From the NCBI RefSeq assembly GCF_014836555.1, contig NZ_JACSQQ010000014.1, positions 77,846 to 118,943 of the forward strand: a stretch of DNA of 41,098 nt. The letters are read 5' to 3'. The position numbers and the translations under genes are program-made. This DNA is from Oerskovia rustica. GTDB taxonomy: Bacteria > Actinomycetota > Actinomycetes > Actinomycetales > Cellulomonadaceae. Every line of letters starts with the position of its first letter. Within the stretch, counting starts at the first letter, position 1. Of the stretch, positions 24,659 to 33,019 are shown in pieces. A model generated the notes under the pieces. That model made no database searches, was not told the origin of the DNA, and was given only the letters and a program-made list of their open reading frames with translations.

Positions 24659-25351
24659 ATGACCGCACGACCGACAACCTCCGTCACGCCCGGCACCGAC
24701 CTCGCCCATGGGCATCCGGCCCGCGCCTCCCGCGCCTGGGCGTGGACCGGCGTCGCGGCCGGCGTCCTGGGCATCGTCTCGATCCAGGCCTCGATGGCGC
24801 TCGGCGCGAACTGGGAGCAGACCGCGGGTGACGCCGACGCGGTCGTCGCCGACCTCGCGGGCAAGACGTCCACGCTCCTCGTCTTCCACACCGCGACCGT
24901 CCTGGTCGCGATCCTCGTCCTGATCTTCGCGGCAGGGCTCAAGCGTCGCCTCGACGTCCAGGCCCCGGCGGGCAGCCTCCTGCCGACGGTCGCGGGCTCG
25001 GGCCTCGTCCTGACGTCGGTCGCGGCGCTCATGGGCTCGGGGCTCGACACCCAGTTCATGTTCGGGTTCGCCGAGCTCGACAAGATCGTCCCCGAGTCGG
25101 GCGCGTTCTACGCCGACTGGATCGCGACCATCCCGTGGCTGTGGGTGGGTGCGGGACTGACCGCGGTCGCGGTGGCCGTGGCCTCGCTGCGGCACGGTGC
25201 CGCACCGCGCTGGATCGGGGTCGTGAGCCTGCTCCTGGGCGGCCTCACGCTGCTCGTGGGCATCTCGCCACTGCAGTACATGGCGGGGTTCGTGGGCCCG
25301 CTGTGGCTCACGGTCGCGGCGCTCGGCTTCGCGCTGGGCGACCGGCGCTGA
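24659..25351 (+). CDS. Six-helix membrane protein of unknown function
   Basis: 230 residues with about six hydrophobic segments (near 26-46, 72-94, 104-124, 155-178, 184-205, 209-226). The loop between the third and fourth carries GLDTQFMFGFAELDKIVPESGAFYADW. I recognise no domain or catalytic motif. CAGGGG sits 8 nt before the ATG. A large terminator follows, so it is monocistronic. Confidence 0.75.
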   Translation: MTARPTTSVTPGTDLAHGHPARASRAWAWTGVAAGVLGIVSIQASMALGANWEQTAGDADAVVADLAGKTSTLLVFHTATVLVAILVLIFAAGLKRRLDVQAPAGSLLPTVAGSGLVLTSVAALMGSGLDTQFMFGFAELDKIVPESGAFYADWIATIPWLWVGAGLTAVAVAVASLRHGAAPRWIGVVSLLLGGLTLLVGISPLQYMAGFVGPLWLTVAALGFALGDRR

Positions 25352-25410
25352 CCCGCCCGACGGCGCAGCCCACCACCGTGGACCTGTCACCGCCCCCACG
25401 GCCCGCCCCG

Positions 25411-25462
25411 GGCCACGCGACCGGTCCCGCCCCGCTCTCCGGGGGCGGGGCCGGTCGTGGCC
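25411..25462 (+). terminator. Long GC-rich terminator hairpin
   Basis: Arms 25411-25434 and 25440-25462 pair over about 20 bp with one bulge and one mismatch (GGCCACG...GACCGG...CCCGCCCC). It separates the membrane protein from the two-component genes. Confidence 0.65.
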
Positions 25463-25524
25463 GTGCCGTCCGAGGTGGGGGTGGAATCGCTCCCGACCCC
25501 TGTCGCCCGGGTGGTCGCGCCCCC

Positions 25525-25530
25525 TACCGT
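25525..25530 (+). promoter_or_regulatory. -10 box of the histidine kinase gene, leaderless type
   Basis: TACCGT ends 6 nt before GTG 25537. This is the main reason for choosing that start inside a long open frame. Confidence 0.5.
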
Positions 25531-25536
25531 GGCGCT

Positions 25537-27690
25537 GTGGGCGCTGTCGCAGGGGACGAGCCACCGGACCCGTCCGGCGGACGGGGCGTGCCCGCGGGCG
25601 CTCGCGCGGGAGCTGCGGCGGCCGCTCCGGCGCCTCCGGCCGGCCGGTCCTGGCGGCGGTCGGCGTTCGGCCGAGCCGCCCTCGGGACCGGCGGCCTGCC
25701 CCGGACGGCTCTCGCCGTCGCCGTCGCCTCGTGGTTCCTCGGCGTCTCGGCGCTGGTCCTGCAGCTCACGTCGGGCGTGGACGTGCTGCTCGGCGACCTG
25801 CTGTTCGTCGTCGTGGACGCCATGGTGGCGCTCGTCTACGGCTCGGTGGGCGCGATCATCCTGTCGCGGCGGCGGCACGTCGTCGGGTGGCTGGTCTCGC
25901 TCGCGGGCATCGGCGGCGGTCTCGCCGCGCTGGGCGGGGGCTGGCGCAGCTTCGCGAGCACGCACCCCGGCCTGCCACCGCTCGAACCGCTCGCCGCGGC
26001 GTACGGTCTCGCGTGGGTGCCGGGGACCATCGGGCTGTTCGTGCTCGTGCCGTGGTTCGTGCGCGACCACCCGTTGTCCGTGGGCGCGTGGCTCGGGGTC
26101 GCGGGCGGTGCCGCCTCGATCCTGTTCTTCCTGCTCGCCCCCGTCGACGACCCGCGTCCGGCCATCCTCGGCGTCGTCGTCATGGGGCTCGTGACCGCGT
26201 CCGCGACGTGGTGGCGCCACCGGCACGGTCCGCCCGAGGAACGCCGCGGCCTCGGGCTGCTGGCCCTCGGCACGGCGATCATGGCGCTGTCGTTCCTCCC
26301 GCTGCTCGGGACGTGGAACTCTCCCGACGTGATCCTCGCGCTGCCCCTGACGCACCTCGCGTGCCAGGCGCTGTTCCCCGCGGCGCTGCTCGTCTCGGTC
26401 CTGCGCAACCGGCTGTGGGGGCTCGACCTCGCGCTGAGCCGCGCGACGATCGGCGCCCTCCTGACGCTCGCCCTGGTCGCGGTCTACGTCACGCTCGTGG
26501 TCATGGTGACGGCGCTCGTCGGCAGCCGGCCGCTCGCCCAGGTGCTCGCGGCCGTCGGGGTCGTCCTCGCGGTCCAGCCCGCGCGCACGTGGCTGCAGCG
26601 GCGCGTGCGCTCCCTGGTCTACGGCGAGACCGCAGACCCCGGTCGGGCCGTGCTGCGCATGGGCCGCCAGCTCGGCGTCGCGGCGACGGCCGATGAGCTG
26701 CTGCACGGCCTCGTCGCCTCGACCGGCGAGTCGCTCAAGCTCGAGTCGGTCACGCTCACGAGCGGCGGGCCTCCCCCGCCCGCTCCGGCCGACGGCGCAC
26801 CGACCGCGGCCGGCGGGTCTCCCCCGACCGTCGAGGCGACCTGGGGTCGCCCGACGAGCACGCACGTCACGCACGTGCCCGTCGAGCACGGCGGCAGGGT
26901 CCTCGGGGACCTCGCCGTCACTCCCCGCGCGGGCGAGCGGCTCGACGGCCGGACCCGGGACGCGCTCGCCCAGCTCGTGCCCGTGGTCGCCGCGGGCCTC
27001 GCGCTCGCGAGCGGCGCGCGCGACCTCGAACAGGCCAAGGACGCCGTGACCCGGGCGCGCCTCGCCGAACGGCGACTCGTCCGCCGCGAGCTGCACGACG
27101 GTGTCGGGCCGTGGTTGAGCGGGCTGCGGCTCGGGCTGCAAGGTGCACGCAACACCCTCGCGACCGACCCGACCGCAGCGGCCGCCGTGCTCGAGGCGCT
27201 CCAGCGGGAGGTCGAGCAGCGGGTCGGGGACGTGCGCACCCTCTCGCGCAGCCTGCTCCCGCCCGCCCTCGACGAGGCCGGGCTCGAGGCCGCGCTGCAC
27301 GACCTCGCCGACCACCACGACGCGGGCGGCTTCGCGGTCGAGCTGCTGTGCGGGCCGTGGGACGACCTCGACACGCGCGTCGCCGCCGCGGCCTACGCGA
27401 TCGCGAGCGAGGCCGTCATCAACGCGTCCCGGCACAGCGGGGCCGCGGGCTGCCGCGTCGAGGTCTCCGCCCACCCTCCGAGCCTGCCCGGGACTCTCGA
27501 CGGGTGGACGCACCTGGTCGTGACGTGCGACGACGAGGGCTTCGGCGTCGGGCAGGACGCGCGCGCCGGCGTCGGGACGCGGGCCATGCGGGAGCGCGCG
27601 GAGGAGCTCGGTGGGACGCTGGACATCACCTCGCTCGCACCGCGCGGCACGCGCGTGCGGGCCGTCCTCCCCCGGAAGGTCGTGCTGTGA
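25537..27690 (+). CDS. NarL-type sensor histidine kinase with multi-helix membrane domain
   Basis: About 717 residues. An Ala/Pro-rich cytoplasmic N-terminus (1-50) is followed by about eight membrane helices (about 60-350), a GAF-like region (about 380-500), a HisKA_3 dimerisation domain with phospho-acceptor His520 in RRELHDGVGPWLSGLRLG, and a HATPase domain (about 615-717, DDEGFG, GVGTRAMRERAEELGG). The signal is unknown and probably sensed in or near the membrane. Its stop overlaps the start of the response regulator by 3 nt (GTGA). The N-terminus is the least certain part. Confidence 0.88.
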   Translation: MGAVAGDEPPDPSGGRGVPAGARAGAAAAAPAPPAGRSWRRSAFGRAALGTGGLPRTALAVAVASWFLGVSALVLQLTSGVDVLLGDLLFVVVDAMVALVYGSVGAIILSRRRHVVGWLVSLAGIGGGLAALGGGWRSFASTHPGLPPLEPLAAAYGLAWVPGTIGLFVLVPWFVRDHPLSVGAWLGVAGGAASILFFLLAPVDDPRPAILGVVVMGLVTASATWWRHRHGPPEERRGLGLLALGTAIMALSFLPLLGTWNSPDVILALPLTHLACQALFPAALLVSVLRNRLWGLDLALSRATIGALLTLALVAVYVTLVVMVTALVGSRPLAQVLAAVGVVLAVQPARTWLQRRVRSLVYGETADPGRAVLRMGRQLGVAATADELLHGLVASTGESLKLESVTLTSGGPPPPAPADGAPTAAGGSPPTVEATWGRPTSTHVTHVPVEHGGRVLGDLAVTPRAGERLDGRTRDALAQLVPVVAAGLALASGARDLEQAKDAVTRARLAERRLVRRELHDGVGPWLSGLRLGLQGARNTLATDPTAAAAVLEALQREVEQRVGDVRTLSRSLLPPALDEAGLEAALHDLADHHDAGGFAVELLCGPWDDLDTRVAAAAYAIASEAVINASRHSGAAGCRVEVSAHPPSLPGTLDGWTHLVVTCDDEGFGVGQDARAGVGTRAMRERAEELGGTLDITSLAPRGTRVRAVLPRKVVL

Positions 27691-28352
27691 GCCTCATCCG
27701 CGTGGCCCTCGTCGATGACCACCCCGTGTTCCGCATCGGGATGGCGGCGCTCCTCGACTCGCTCGACGGCGTCAGCGTCGTGGCCCAGGCGGCGAGCGCC
27801 GCCGAGGCCCGCGACGTCCTGGACGCGCCCGGCGACCTGGACCTCGTCGTCATGGACCTCGACCTGGGCGACGGGTCGGGCGTCGAGCTCACACGGGACC
27901 TGGTGCGCACCCGCCCGGACGTGCCCGTGCTCGTCATGACGATGCACGAGGACGACGACTCCGTCGCGGCCTGCCTGCGCGCCGGCGCGCGCGGGTACCT
28001 CGTGAAGTCGGCGTCGCCGCACGAGGTCGAGCGGGCCGTGCGGGCCGTCGCGAACGGCGAGCTGATCCTCGCGCCGGGCGTCGCGGCGCGGGCCGTGGCG
28101 AACGTGCTGGGCGGCGCGCGGGCGGCCGTGCCGTTCCCGCAGCTCACCGACCGGGAGCGCGAGGTGCTGGCGCTCGTCGCCGCGGGGCTCGACAACACCG
28201 CGATCTCGCGGCGGCTGACCCTGAGCACCAAGACGGTGCGCAACTACGTCGCGGGCGTGCTCGCCAAGCTGTCGCTGCGCGACCGTGCGGCGGCGATCGT
28301 GGCGGCCCGGGAGGCGGGCCTGGTCCCGGACCGGGCTGCCTCGCCCCGCTGA
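27687..28352 (+). CDS. NarL/LuxR-type response regulator
   Basis: 221 residues. The receiver domain (1-120) has acidic pocket Asp10-Asp11, phosphorylation site Asp57 (VVMDLDLGDGSG) and Lys107 (GYLVKSASP). The LuxR helix-turn-helix (about 148-205) contains LTDREREVLALVAAGLDN and STKTVRNYVAGVLAKL. The GTG start overlaps the kinase stop, so the pair is co-translated. The last codons are part of a 16-bp direct duplication that continues past the stop. Confidence 0.93.
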   Translation: MSLIRVALVDDHPVFRIGMAALLDSLDGVSVVAQAASAAEARDVLDAPGDLDLVVMDLDLGDGSGVELTRDLVRTRPDVPVLVMTMHEDDDSVAACLRAGARGYLVKSASPHEVERAVRAVANGELILAPGVAARAVANVLGGARAAVPFPQLTDREREVLALVAAGLDNTAISRRLTLSTKTVRNYVAGVLAKLSLRDRAAAIVAAREAGLVPDRAASPR

Positions 28353-28372
28353 GCGGGCGGTGGCCTCGCCCC

Positions 28373-28433
28373 GCTGAGTGCATGATCCGGCTGCGACTCG
28401 CCGGGCGTGTCGCAGCGCAATCATGCACTCAGC
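28373..28433. terminator. Long two-stem palindrome between convergent genes
   Basis: Outer arms GCTGAGTGCATGAT (28373-28386) and complement (28420-28433), and inner arms CTGCGAC (28391-28397) and complement (28409-28415), separated by 4-nt internal loops, with an 11-nt apical loop. It lies between the response regulator (+) and the dehydrogenase (-). It may be a bidirectional terminator or a dispersed repeat. The outer stem is unusually AT-containing for this genome. Confidence 0.6.
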
Positions 28434-28508
28434 GCCCAACACGCCGGCCCGACGGCGGAGCGCACCTTCCGCGGCGGGGGTGCGCTCCGGCGTCGGGCAG
28501 GGAGCCCG

Positions 28509-29564
28509 TCACGGGTGGACGAGGATCTTCACCGCGGTCTCGTTGCGGCGGACCAGCGTGTCGAAGCCCTTGCTCACGAGGTCCTCGAGCGGGATCTTCG
28601 CCGTGATGAACGGCGCCAGGTCGATCTTGCCCTCCTGGACCAGCCGGATCGTCTCGGCGTGGTCGCGCACGTAGGCGATCGTGCCCCGCAGGTCGATCTC
28701 CTTGAGGACGAGCTTCTGCATGTCCACCGCGGCGGTCTTGCCCCAGATCGACACGACCACGATCACGCCCGCGGGGCGGACCGCGTCGAAGAGCTGGTCG
28801 AGGACCGCGTTGACGCTCGTGCACTCGAACGCGACGTCGACGCCCTTGCCGCCCGTGATCTCGCGGACGCGGGAGATCAGGTTGTCCTGCGTGGGGTCGA
28901 CGACGTGGTCGGCGACGTGCGTCTCGCGTGCCGTGGTCTTCCGCGCCTCGGAGACCTCGGACATGATGACCGTGACGCCACGTGCCTTGAGGACCGCGGC
29001 CGTGAGCAGACCGATCGGGCCCGCGCCACCGACGAGCGCGACGTCACCAGCCTGGGCGCCCGAGCGCACGACCGCATGGTGCGCGACCGACAGGGGCTCG
29101 ATGAGCGCCGCCTGGTCGAGCGGGATGTCGCCCACGGGGTGGACCCAGCGACGGTCGACGACGACCTTCTCCGAGAGTCCACCGCCACCGCCGGCCAGGC
29201 CGATGAAGCCCATCTTGACGCACAGGTGGTAGTTGCCGGCCTCGCACTGCGCACACTCGCCGCACACGACGTACGGCTCGACGACGACGGACTCGCCGAC
29301 CGTCAGGTCGTCGACGCCCTCGCCCAGCGCGGTCACGGTGCCGGAGAACTCGTGCCCCATCGTCACGGGCATCTCTTCGCGGGTCAGCGGGTGCGGGCGC
29401 CCAGGTGCGGGGACGAAGATCGGCCCCTCGAGGTACTCGTGCAGGTCAGAGCCGCAGATCCCGCACCATGCGATGTCGATCGCGACCGCGCCGGGCCGCA
29501 GCTCGGGGGCCGGGACGTCCTCGATGCGGATGTCTCGTCGTCCGTGGAATCGTGCAGCCTTCAT
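28509..29564 (-). CDS. Zinc-dependent 2,3-butanediol dehydrogenase-like MDR
   Basis: 351 residues, medium-chain dehydrogenase. Catalytic-zinc ligands lie in CGICGSD (Cys37) and GHEFSG (His71-Glu72); the structural zinc cluster is Cys101, 104, 107, 115. The Rossmann loop is VGGAGPIGLL. Similarity is highest to (R,R)-butanediol dehydrogenases, which interconvert acetoin or diacetyl and butanediol with NAD(H); other secondary alcohols or polyols are possible. GAGG before ATG 29564 sets the start. It is monocistronic and diverges from the exonuclease gene. Confidence 0.9.
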   Translation of the reverse strand: MKAARFHGRRDIRIEDVPAPELRPGAVAIDIAWCGICGSDLHEYLEGPIFVPAPGRPHPLTREEMPVTMGHEFSGTVTALGEGVDDLTVGESVVVEPYVVCGECAQCEAGNYHLCVKMGFIGLAGGGGGLSEKVVVDRRWVHPVGDIPLDQAALIEPLSVAHHAVVRSGAQAGDVALVGGAGPIGLLTAAVLKARGVTVIMSEVSEARKTTARETHVADHVVDPTQDNLISRVREITGGKGVDVAFECTSVNAVLDQLFDAVRPAGVIVVVSIWGKTAAVDMQKLVLKEIDLRGTIAYVRDHAETIRLVQEGKIDLAPFITAKIPLEDLVSKGFDTLVRRNETAVKILVHP

Positions 29565-29820
29565 GTCCTCGCCACGCCTTCTCTCGTTGGTCGCTGGGTT
29601 CCTGACAGGCGGCGCGGAAGGTGCCGTCCGGGAGCCCTGGGCTCTTGTCACCATAGGTGCGTGACCTGCGGGAAAAGCCCGCCAAAGGTCCCGAACCGGA
29701 TGTGACATGGCCCTCGTCCTGGCGTCAGATCACCGTCGCCGAGAGGTTCGCGCTGCGGCGCTCCGGCCGACGGCGGGAAGACCCGGTCACGTCGGAGCGG
29801 CCCCCGTGGGCGGCCGCCGG

Positions 29821-29826
29821 TACGTT
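29821..29826 (+). promoter_or_regulatory. -10 box of the exonuclease gene, leaderless type
   Basis: TACGTT ends 7 nt before ATG 29834. The rest of the 269-bp gap to the divergent dehydrogenase shows no gene. Confidence 0.55.
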
Positions 29827-29833
29827 GGGGACC

Positions 29834-30889
29834 ATGACGGACCCGGCGACGCCCGCTCCCCTGCGCGACACCCAGCTCCCCGGCAGCGGCGGCCTGCTGC
29901 TCCTCGACTCCGCGTCGCAGTACTTCCGCGCCTTCTTCGGCGTCCCGGACTCAGTCAAGGCCCCGGACGGCACGCCCGTGAACGCCGTGCGGGGCTTCCT
30001 CGACACCATCGCGGTGCTCGTGGCCGAGCACCGGCCCGCGCGCCTCGTGGCCTGCTGGGACGACGACTGGCGCCCCGCGTTCCGCGTCGACGCCATCCCG
30101 TCCTACAAGGCCCACCGCGTCGCGACCGAGGTCCCCGGCACCACGGGCATCGAGGAGGTCCCCGAGGCCCTGACCGCACAGGTCCCGATCATCGTCGACG
30201 TCCTCGCCGCCCTCGGTGTCGCGCGGGTCGGCTGCCCCGGCTACGAGGCGGACGACGTGATCGGCACGCTCGTCGAGCGCGAGTCGGTCCGTCGGCGCGC
30301 CCTGCGCGAGGCGGGCGGAGAGCCCGGGGCGAGCGGCGCCGTCGGGCCTGCGTCGCCCGACACCGGGCCGGTCGAGGTCGTCACGGGCGACCGCGACCTG
30401 TTCCAGCTCGTCGACGACGACGTGCCCGTGCGCGTCCTGTACACCGCGCGCGGCCTCAAGAAGCTCGACGTCGTGGACGTCGAGCGCCTGGCCGAGCGCT
30501 ACGGCGTGACGTCCGGCCAGGCGTACGCCGACATGGCCGCGCTGCGCGGCGACCCGAGCGACGGCCTGCCGGGCGTCGCGGGCATCGGCGAGAAGACCGC
30601 GGCGGGCATGCTGGCCAGGTACGGCGACCTCGCGGGCATCCTGCGCGCCCGTGACGAGGGCGACCCGGGCCTGAGCCCGACGCAGCGCCGCCGGCTCACC
30701 GAGGCCGCGGACTACCTGGCCGTCGCGCCGCTCGTGGTCCAGGTCGCGCGCGACGCACCCATCCCCCTGGTGCCCGACGACGTCCCGTCCGCGCCCGCGG
30801 ACGCTGCGGCCCTCGACGAGCTCGCCTCGCGGTGGGGGCTGCGGTCGAGCGTGGACCGGGTCCTGGAGGCGTTCGCGTCGGTGCGGTGA
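29834..30889 (+). CDS. 5'-3' exonuclease (FEN / PolI N-terminal domain family)
   Basis: 351 residues. LLLLDSASQYFRAFFGVP near the start, YEADDVIGTL and VEVVTGDRDLFQLVDD carry the metal-binding acidic residues of 5'-nuclease domains, and GLPGVAGIGEKTAAGMLARYG is the helix-hairpin-helix with H3TH signature. It is a stand-alone form of the DNA polymerase I 5'-nuclease, acting on flaps and RNA primers. An insertion near 152-175 (Gly/Ala/Pro-rich) is unusual. Confidence 0.92.
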   Translation: MTDPATPAPLRDTQLPGSGGLLLLDSASQYFRAFFGVPDSVKAPDGTPVNAVRGFLDTIAVLVAEHRPARLVACWDDDWRPAFRVDAIPSYKAHRVATEVPGTTGIEEVPEALTAQVPIIVDVLAALGVARVGCPGYEADDVIGTLVERESVRRRALREAGGEPGASGAVGPASPDTGPVEVVTGDRDLFQLVDDDVPVRVLYTARGLKKLDVVDVERLAERYGVTSGQAYADMAALRGDPSDGLPGVAGIGEKTAAGMLARYGDLAGILRARDEGDPGLSPTQRRRLTEAADYLAVAPLVVQVARDAPIPLVPDDVPSAPADAAALDELASRWGLRSSVDRVLEAFASVR

Positions 30890-30900
30890 GCGTGCGCGGC

Positions 30901-30940
30901 TGTGCGGCTGTGCGGCTGTGCGGCTGTGCGGCTGTGCGGC
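30901..30940. repeat. Tandem repeat, five copies of TGTGCGGC
   Basis: Five perfect copies of an 8-nt unit starting 12 nt after the exonuclease stop, preceded by a partial copy. Intergenic, between this gene and the minus-strand small ORF. Confidence 0.9.
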
Positions 30941-30948
30941 GAGGGTCG

Positions 30949-31086
30949 TCAGCGGCGGGGCGCTCGGTGGCGACGATGCTCGTCGCCGCGCAGGCCGCCC
31001 AGGAACGCCCGGACGACGATCACCACGAAGACCACGATCGCCACGACGACGACGAGGTTCACGACCTGCCAGGGCTTGATGTCCAC
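30949..31086 (-). CDS. Small single-pass membrane protein
   Basis: 45 codons from GTG 31086, encoding a short polar N-terminus (VDIKPWQVVN), one continuous Val/Ile membrane segment (about 11-30) and a basic tail rich in Arg and His. AAGGGAAG lies 4 nt upstream of the GTG. It fills an otherwise unexplained 376-bp gap, and its hydrophobic-then-basic design argues for a real gene. Function unknown. Confidence 0.5.
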   Translation of the reverse strand: MDIKPWQVVNLVVVVAIVVFVVIVVRAFLGGLRGDEHRRHRAPRR

Positions 31087-31200
31087 TGCACTTCCCTTGG
31101 TCGGCGCCGTCCGCAGCGGGGGCTCCCGTCACGCGTCGATGCGCTGCAAGGAGGGTCCCACAAGCCGGCGGTGCCGTGCAGATCTCTGGCCTCACGGTGG

Positions 31201-31230
31201 TTGACACCGCTGTCATCGGTGCAGGATCGT
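31201..31230 (+). promoter_or_regulatory. Promoter of the PfkB kinase gene
   Basis: TTGACA (31201-31206), 18-nt spacer, GATCGT (31225-31230). It has a consensus -35, unlike the leaderless promoters nearby. GGAG at 31257-31260 precedes ATG 31266. Confidence 0.5.
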
Positions 31231-31265
31231 ACGGTGACGTCGCCCCCGACCGGCCTGGAGCCCTG

Positions 31266-32192
31266 ATGCCCTCTCACGCCCCGCACGTCCTCGTCGTCGG
31301 CGAGGCGCTCGTCGACGAGGTCCGCCGTGCCGACGGCACGACCGCCGAGCACCCCGGCGGCAGCCCCGCCAACGTCGCACTGACCCTCGGCCGGCTCGGG
31401 CGGGACGTCCGGCTGGCGGCCCACCTCGGCCGCGACGAGCACGGCGACACGATCCGCGCCTGGCTCGCCGGCTCGGGCGTGGCCCTCACCCCCGGGTCCG
31501 ACGGCGCCGCCGCCACGAGCGTCGCGCGCGCGGTCCTCGACGGGTCGGGGGCCGCGACGTACGACTTCGCGATCACGTGGGACCTGGCCCCCGGCACCGC
31601 GGCGACCGACTCGACGCTCGCCGTCCACACCGGATCGATCGCCGCGGTCCTCGAACCCGGTGCGACCGCGGTCCACGACCTCGTCCTCTCGGCCCGCGAC
31701 CACGCGACCATCACCTACGACCCGAACGCCCGCCCCAGCCTCATGGGCACCCCCGAGGCCGCGCTCGCCCGGATCGAACCGCTCGTCGCTGCTGCGGACG
31801 TCGTCAAGGTCAGCGACGAGGACGTCGAGTGGTTGCACCCAGGCGCCGACCCCGTGGAGGTCGCCCGGACCTGGGCTGCCCGAGGGCCGGCGGTCGTCGT
31901 CGTGACGTTCGGCGGCGAGGGAGCCGTCGCGGTGTGCGCGGCGGGCGAGGTTTGGGTCGCGGCACCGCGGGTCGACGTCGTGGACACCGTGGGCGCGGGC
32001 GACACCTTCATGGGGGCGCTCGTCGACGGGCTCTGGGAGCGGAACCTCCTGGGCGGCGACCGGCGCGAGGCGCTCCGGGGGATCGAGCTGGAGGGGCTGA
32101 CCGCGGTGCTCGAACGATGCGTGGCGGCCGCCGCGATCACGGTCTCGCGCGCGGGCGCGAACCCGCCGCGACGGGACGAGCTACAGGCCTGA
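31266..32192 (+). CDS. PfkB family carbohydrate kinase (fructokinase-like)
   Basis: 308 residues. PfkB signature 1 is GGSPANVALTLGRLG (about 31-45); signature 2 is DTVGAGDTFMGALVDGL with catalytic base Asp246. It phosphorylates a sugar, probably fructose, with ATP in the cytoplasm; the family also includes ribokinase and 2-keto-3-deoxygluconate kinases, so the substrate is uncertain. The stop is 2 nt before repeat cluster B. Confidence 0.92.
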   Translation: MPSHAPHVLVVGEALVDEVRRADGTTAEHPGGSPANVALTLGRLGRDVRLAAHLGRDEHGDTIRAWLAGSGVALTPGSDGAAATSVARAVLDGSGAATYDFAITWDLAPGTAATDSTLAVHTGSIAAVLEPGATAVHDLVLSARDHATITYDPNARPSLMGTPEAALARIEPLVAAADVVKVSDEDVEWLHPGADPVEVARTWAARGPAVVVVTFGGEGAVAVCAAGEVWVAAPRVDVVDTVGAGDTFMGALVDGLWERNLLGGDRREALRGIELEGLTAVLERCVAAAAITVSRAGANPPRRDELQA

Positions 32193-32194
32193 CC

Positions 32195-32261
32195 GCCGAC
32201 GGTGACGTACCTGCCCGCCGAAGGTGACGCACCCTCGGCGGGCGTTGCCGTCACCCTCGGC
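32195..32261. repeat. Repeat cluster B: nested inverted copies of GCCGASGGTGACG
   Basis: Forward copies at 32195-32207 and 32217-32229, inverted copies at 32229-32239 (shortened) and 32249-32261. The inner pair folds as GCCGAAGGTG, loop ACG, CACCCTCGGC with one mismatch; the outer pair matches 12 of 13. It fills the gap between the convergent kinase and ABC ATPase genes, where it could act as a bidirectional terminator. Confidence 0.85.
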
Positions 32262-32278
32262 GACCCAGCACGTCACCC

Positions 32279-33019
32279 TCACGCCGCCCCGATCGCCTCC
32301 TCGACCCCCAGCTCGAGCAGCAGCCGTCGCCGGAAGTCTCCGAACCCCGGCACCCCTCGGCGCCGCGGCCGGTCGAACGGCACCTCGAGCTCGACCCCGA
32401 CCTTCCCGTCCTGGAGCACGGCCACGCGGTCGGCGAGCAGGATTGCCTCGTCGACGTCGTGCGTCACGAGCAGCACGGCGGGCTGGTGCTCGTGGCACAG
32501 CTCGGCGACGAGCGCCTGCATCTTGATGCGCGTCAAGGCGTCGAGCGCGGCGAACGGCTCGTCGAGCAGCAGCAGCCGGGGGTTGCGCACGAGCGCCCGA
32601 GCGAGCGCGACGCGCTGCGCCTCGCCCCCGGACAGCGTCGTGGGCCAGGCGGCCTCGCGCCCGCCGAGACCCACCTCCACGAGTGCCGCCGAGGCGGCAG
32701 CGCGCCGGTCGCGTGTGGCCCGCTGGCCGAGGATCACGTTGGACCCGACGCGCTTGGACGCCACGAGGCGCGGTTCCTGGAACACCACGGTCCGTTCGGC
32801 CGGAGCCTCGACGGTCCCGGTGTCGTGGGCCTCGAGCCCGGCGAGGATGCGCAGCAACGTGGTCTTGCCGCTGCCGCTGGCGCCGAGCAGCGCGACGAAC
32901 TCGCCGGGCCGCAGCGTCAGCGAGAAGTCGGAGAGGATCGTCCGGTCGCCGTACGACTTCCCGACGTTCTCGACCCGCACGGTCGGCGCGGCGAGGTCCT
33001 GGACGGTCGGCGTGCTCAT
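32279..33019 (-). CDS. ABC transporter ATPase (SsuB/TauB type)
   Basis: 246 residues. Walker A GASGSGKT (46-53), signature LSGGEAQRVALARAL, Walker B RLLLLDEPFAALDALTR and H-loop LLVTHDVDEA are all intact. It belongs to the nitrate/sulfonate/taurine importer ATPases. The ATG overlaps the permease stop by 4 nt; GGGAGAAAG lies upstream. It is the last gene of the five-gene operon and powers the importer. Confidence 0.93.
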   Translation of the reverse strand: MSTPTVQDLAAPTVRVENVGKSYGDRTILSDFSLTLRPGEFVALLGASGSGKTTLLRILAGLEAHDTGTVEAPAERTVVFQEPRLVASKRVGSNVILGQRATRDRRAAASAALVEVGLGGREAAWPTTLSGGEAQRVALARALVRNPRLLLLDEPFAALDALTRIKMQALVAELCHEHQPAVLLVTHDVDEAILLADRVAVLQDGKVGVELEVPFDRPRRRGVPGFGDFRRRLLLELGVEEAIGAA

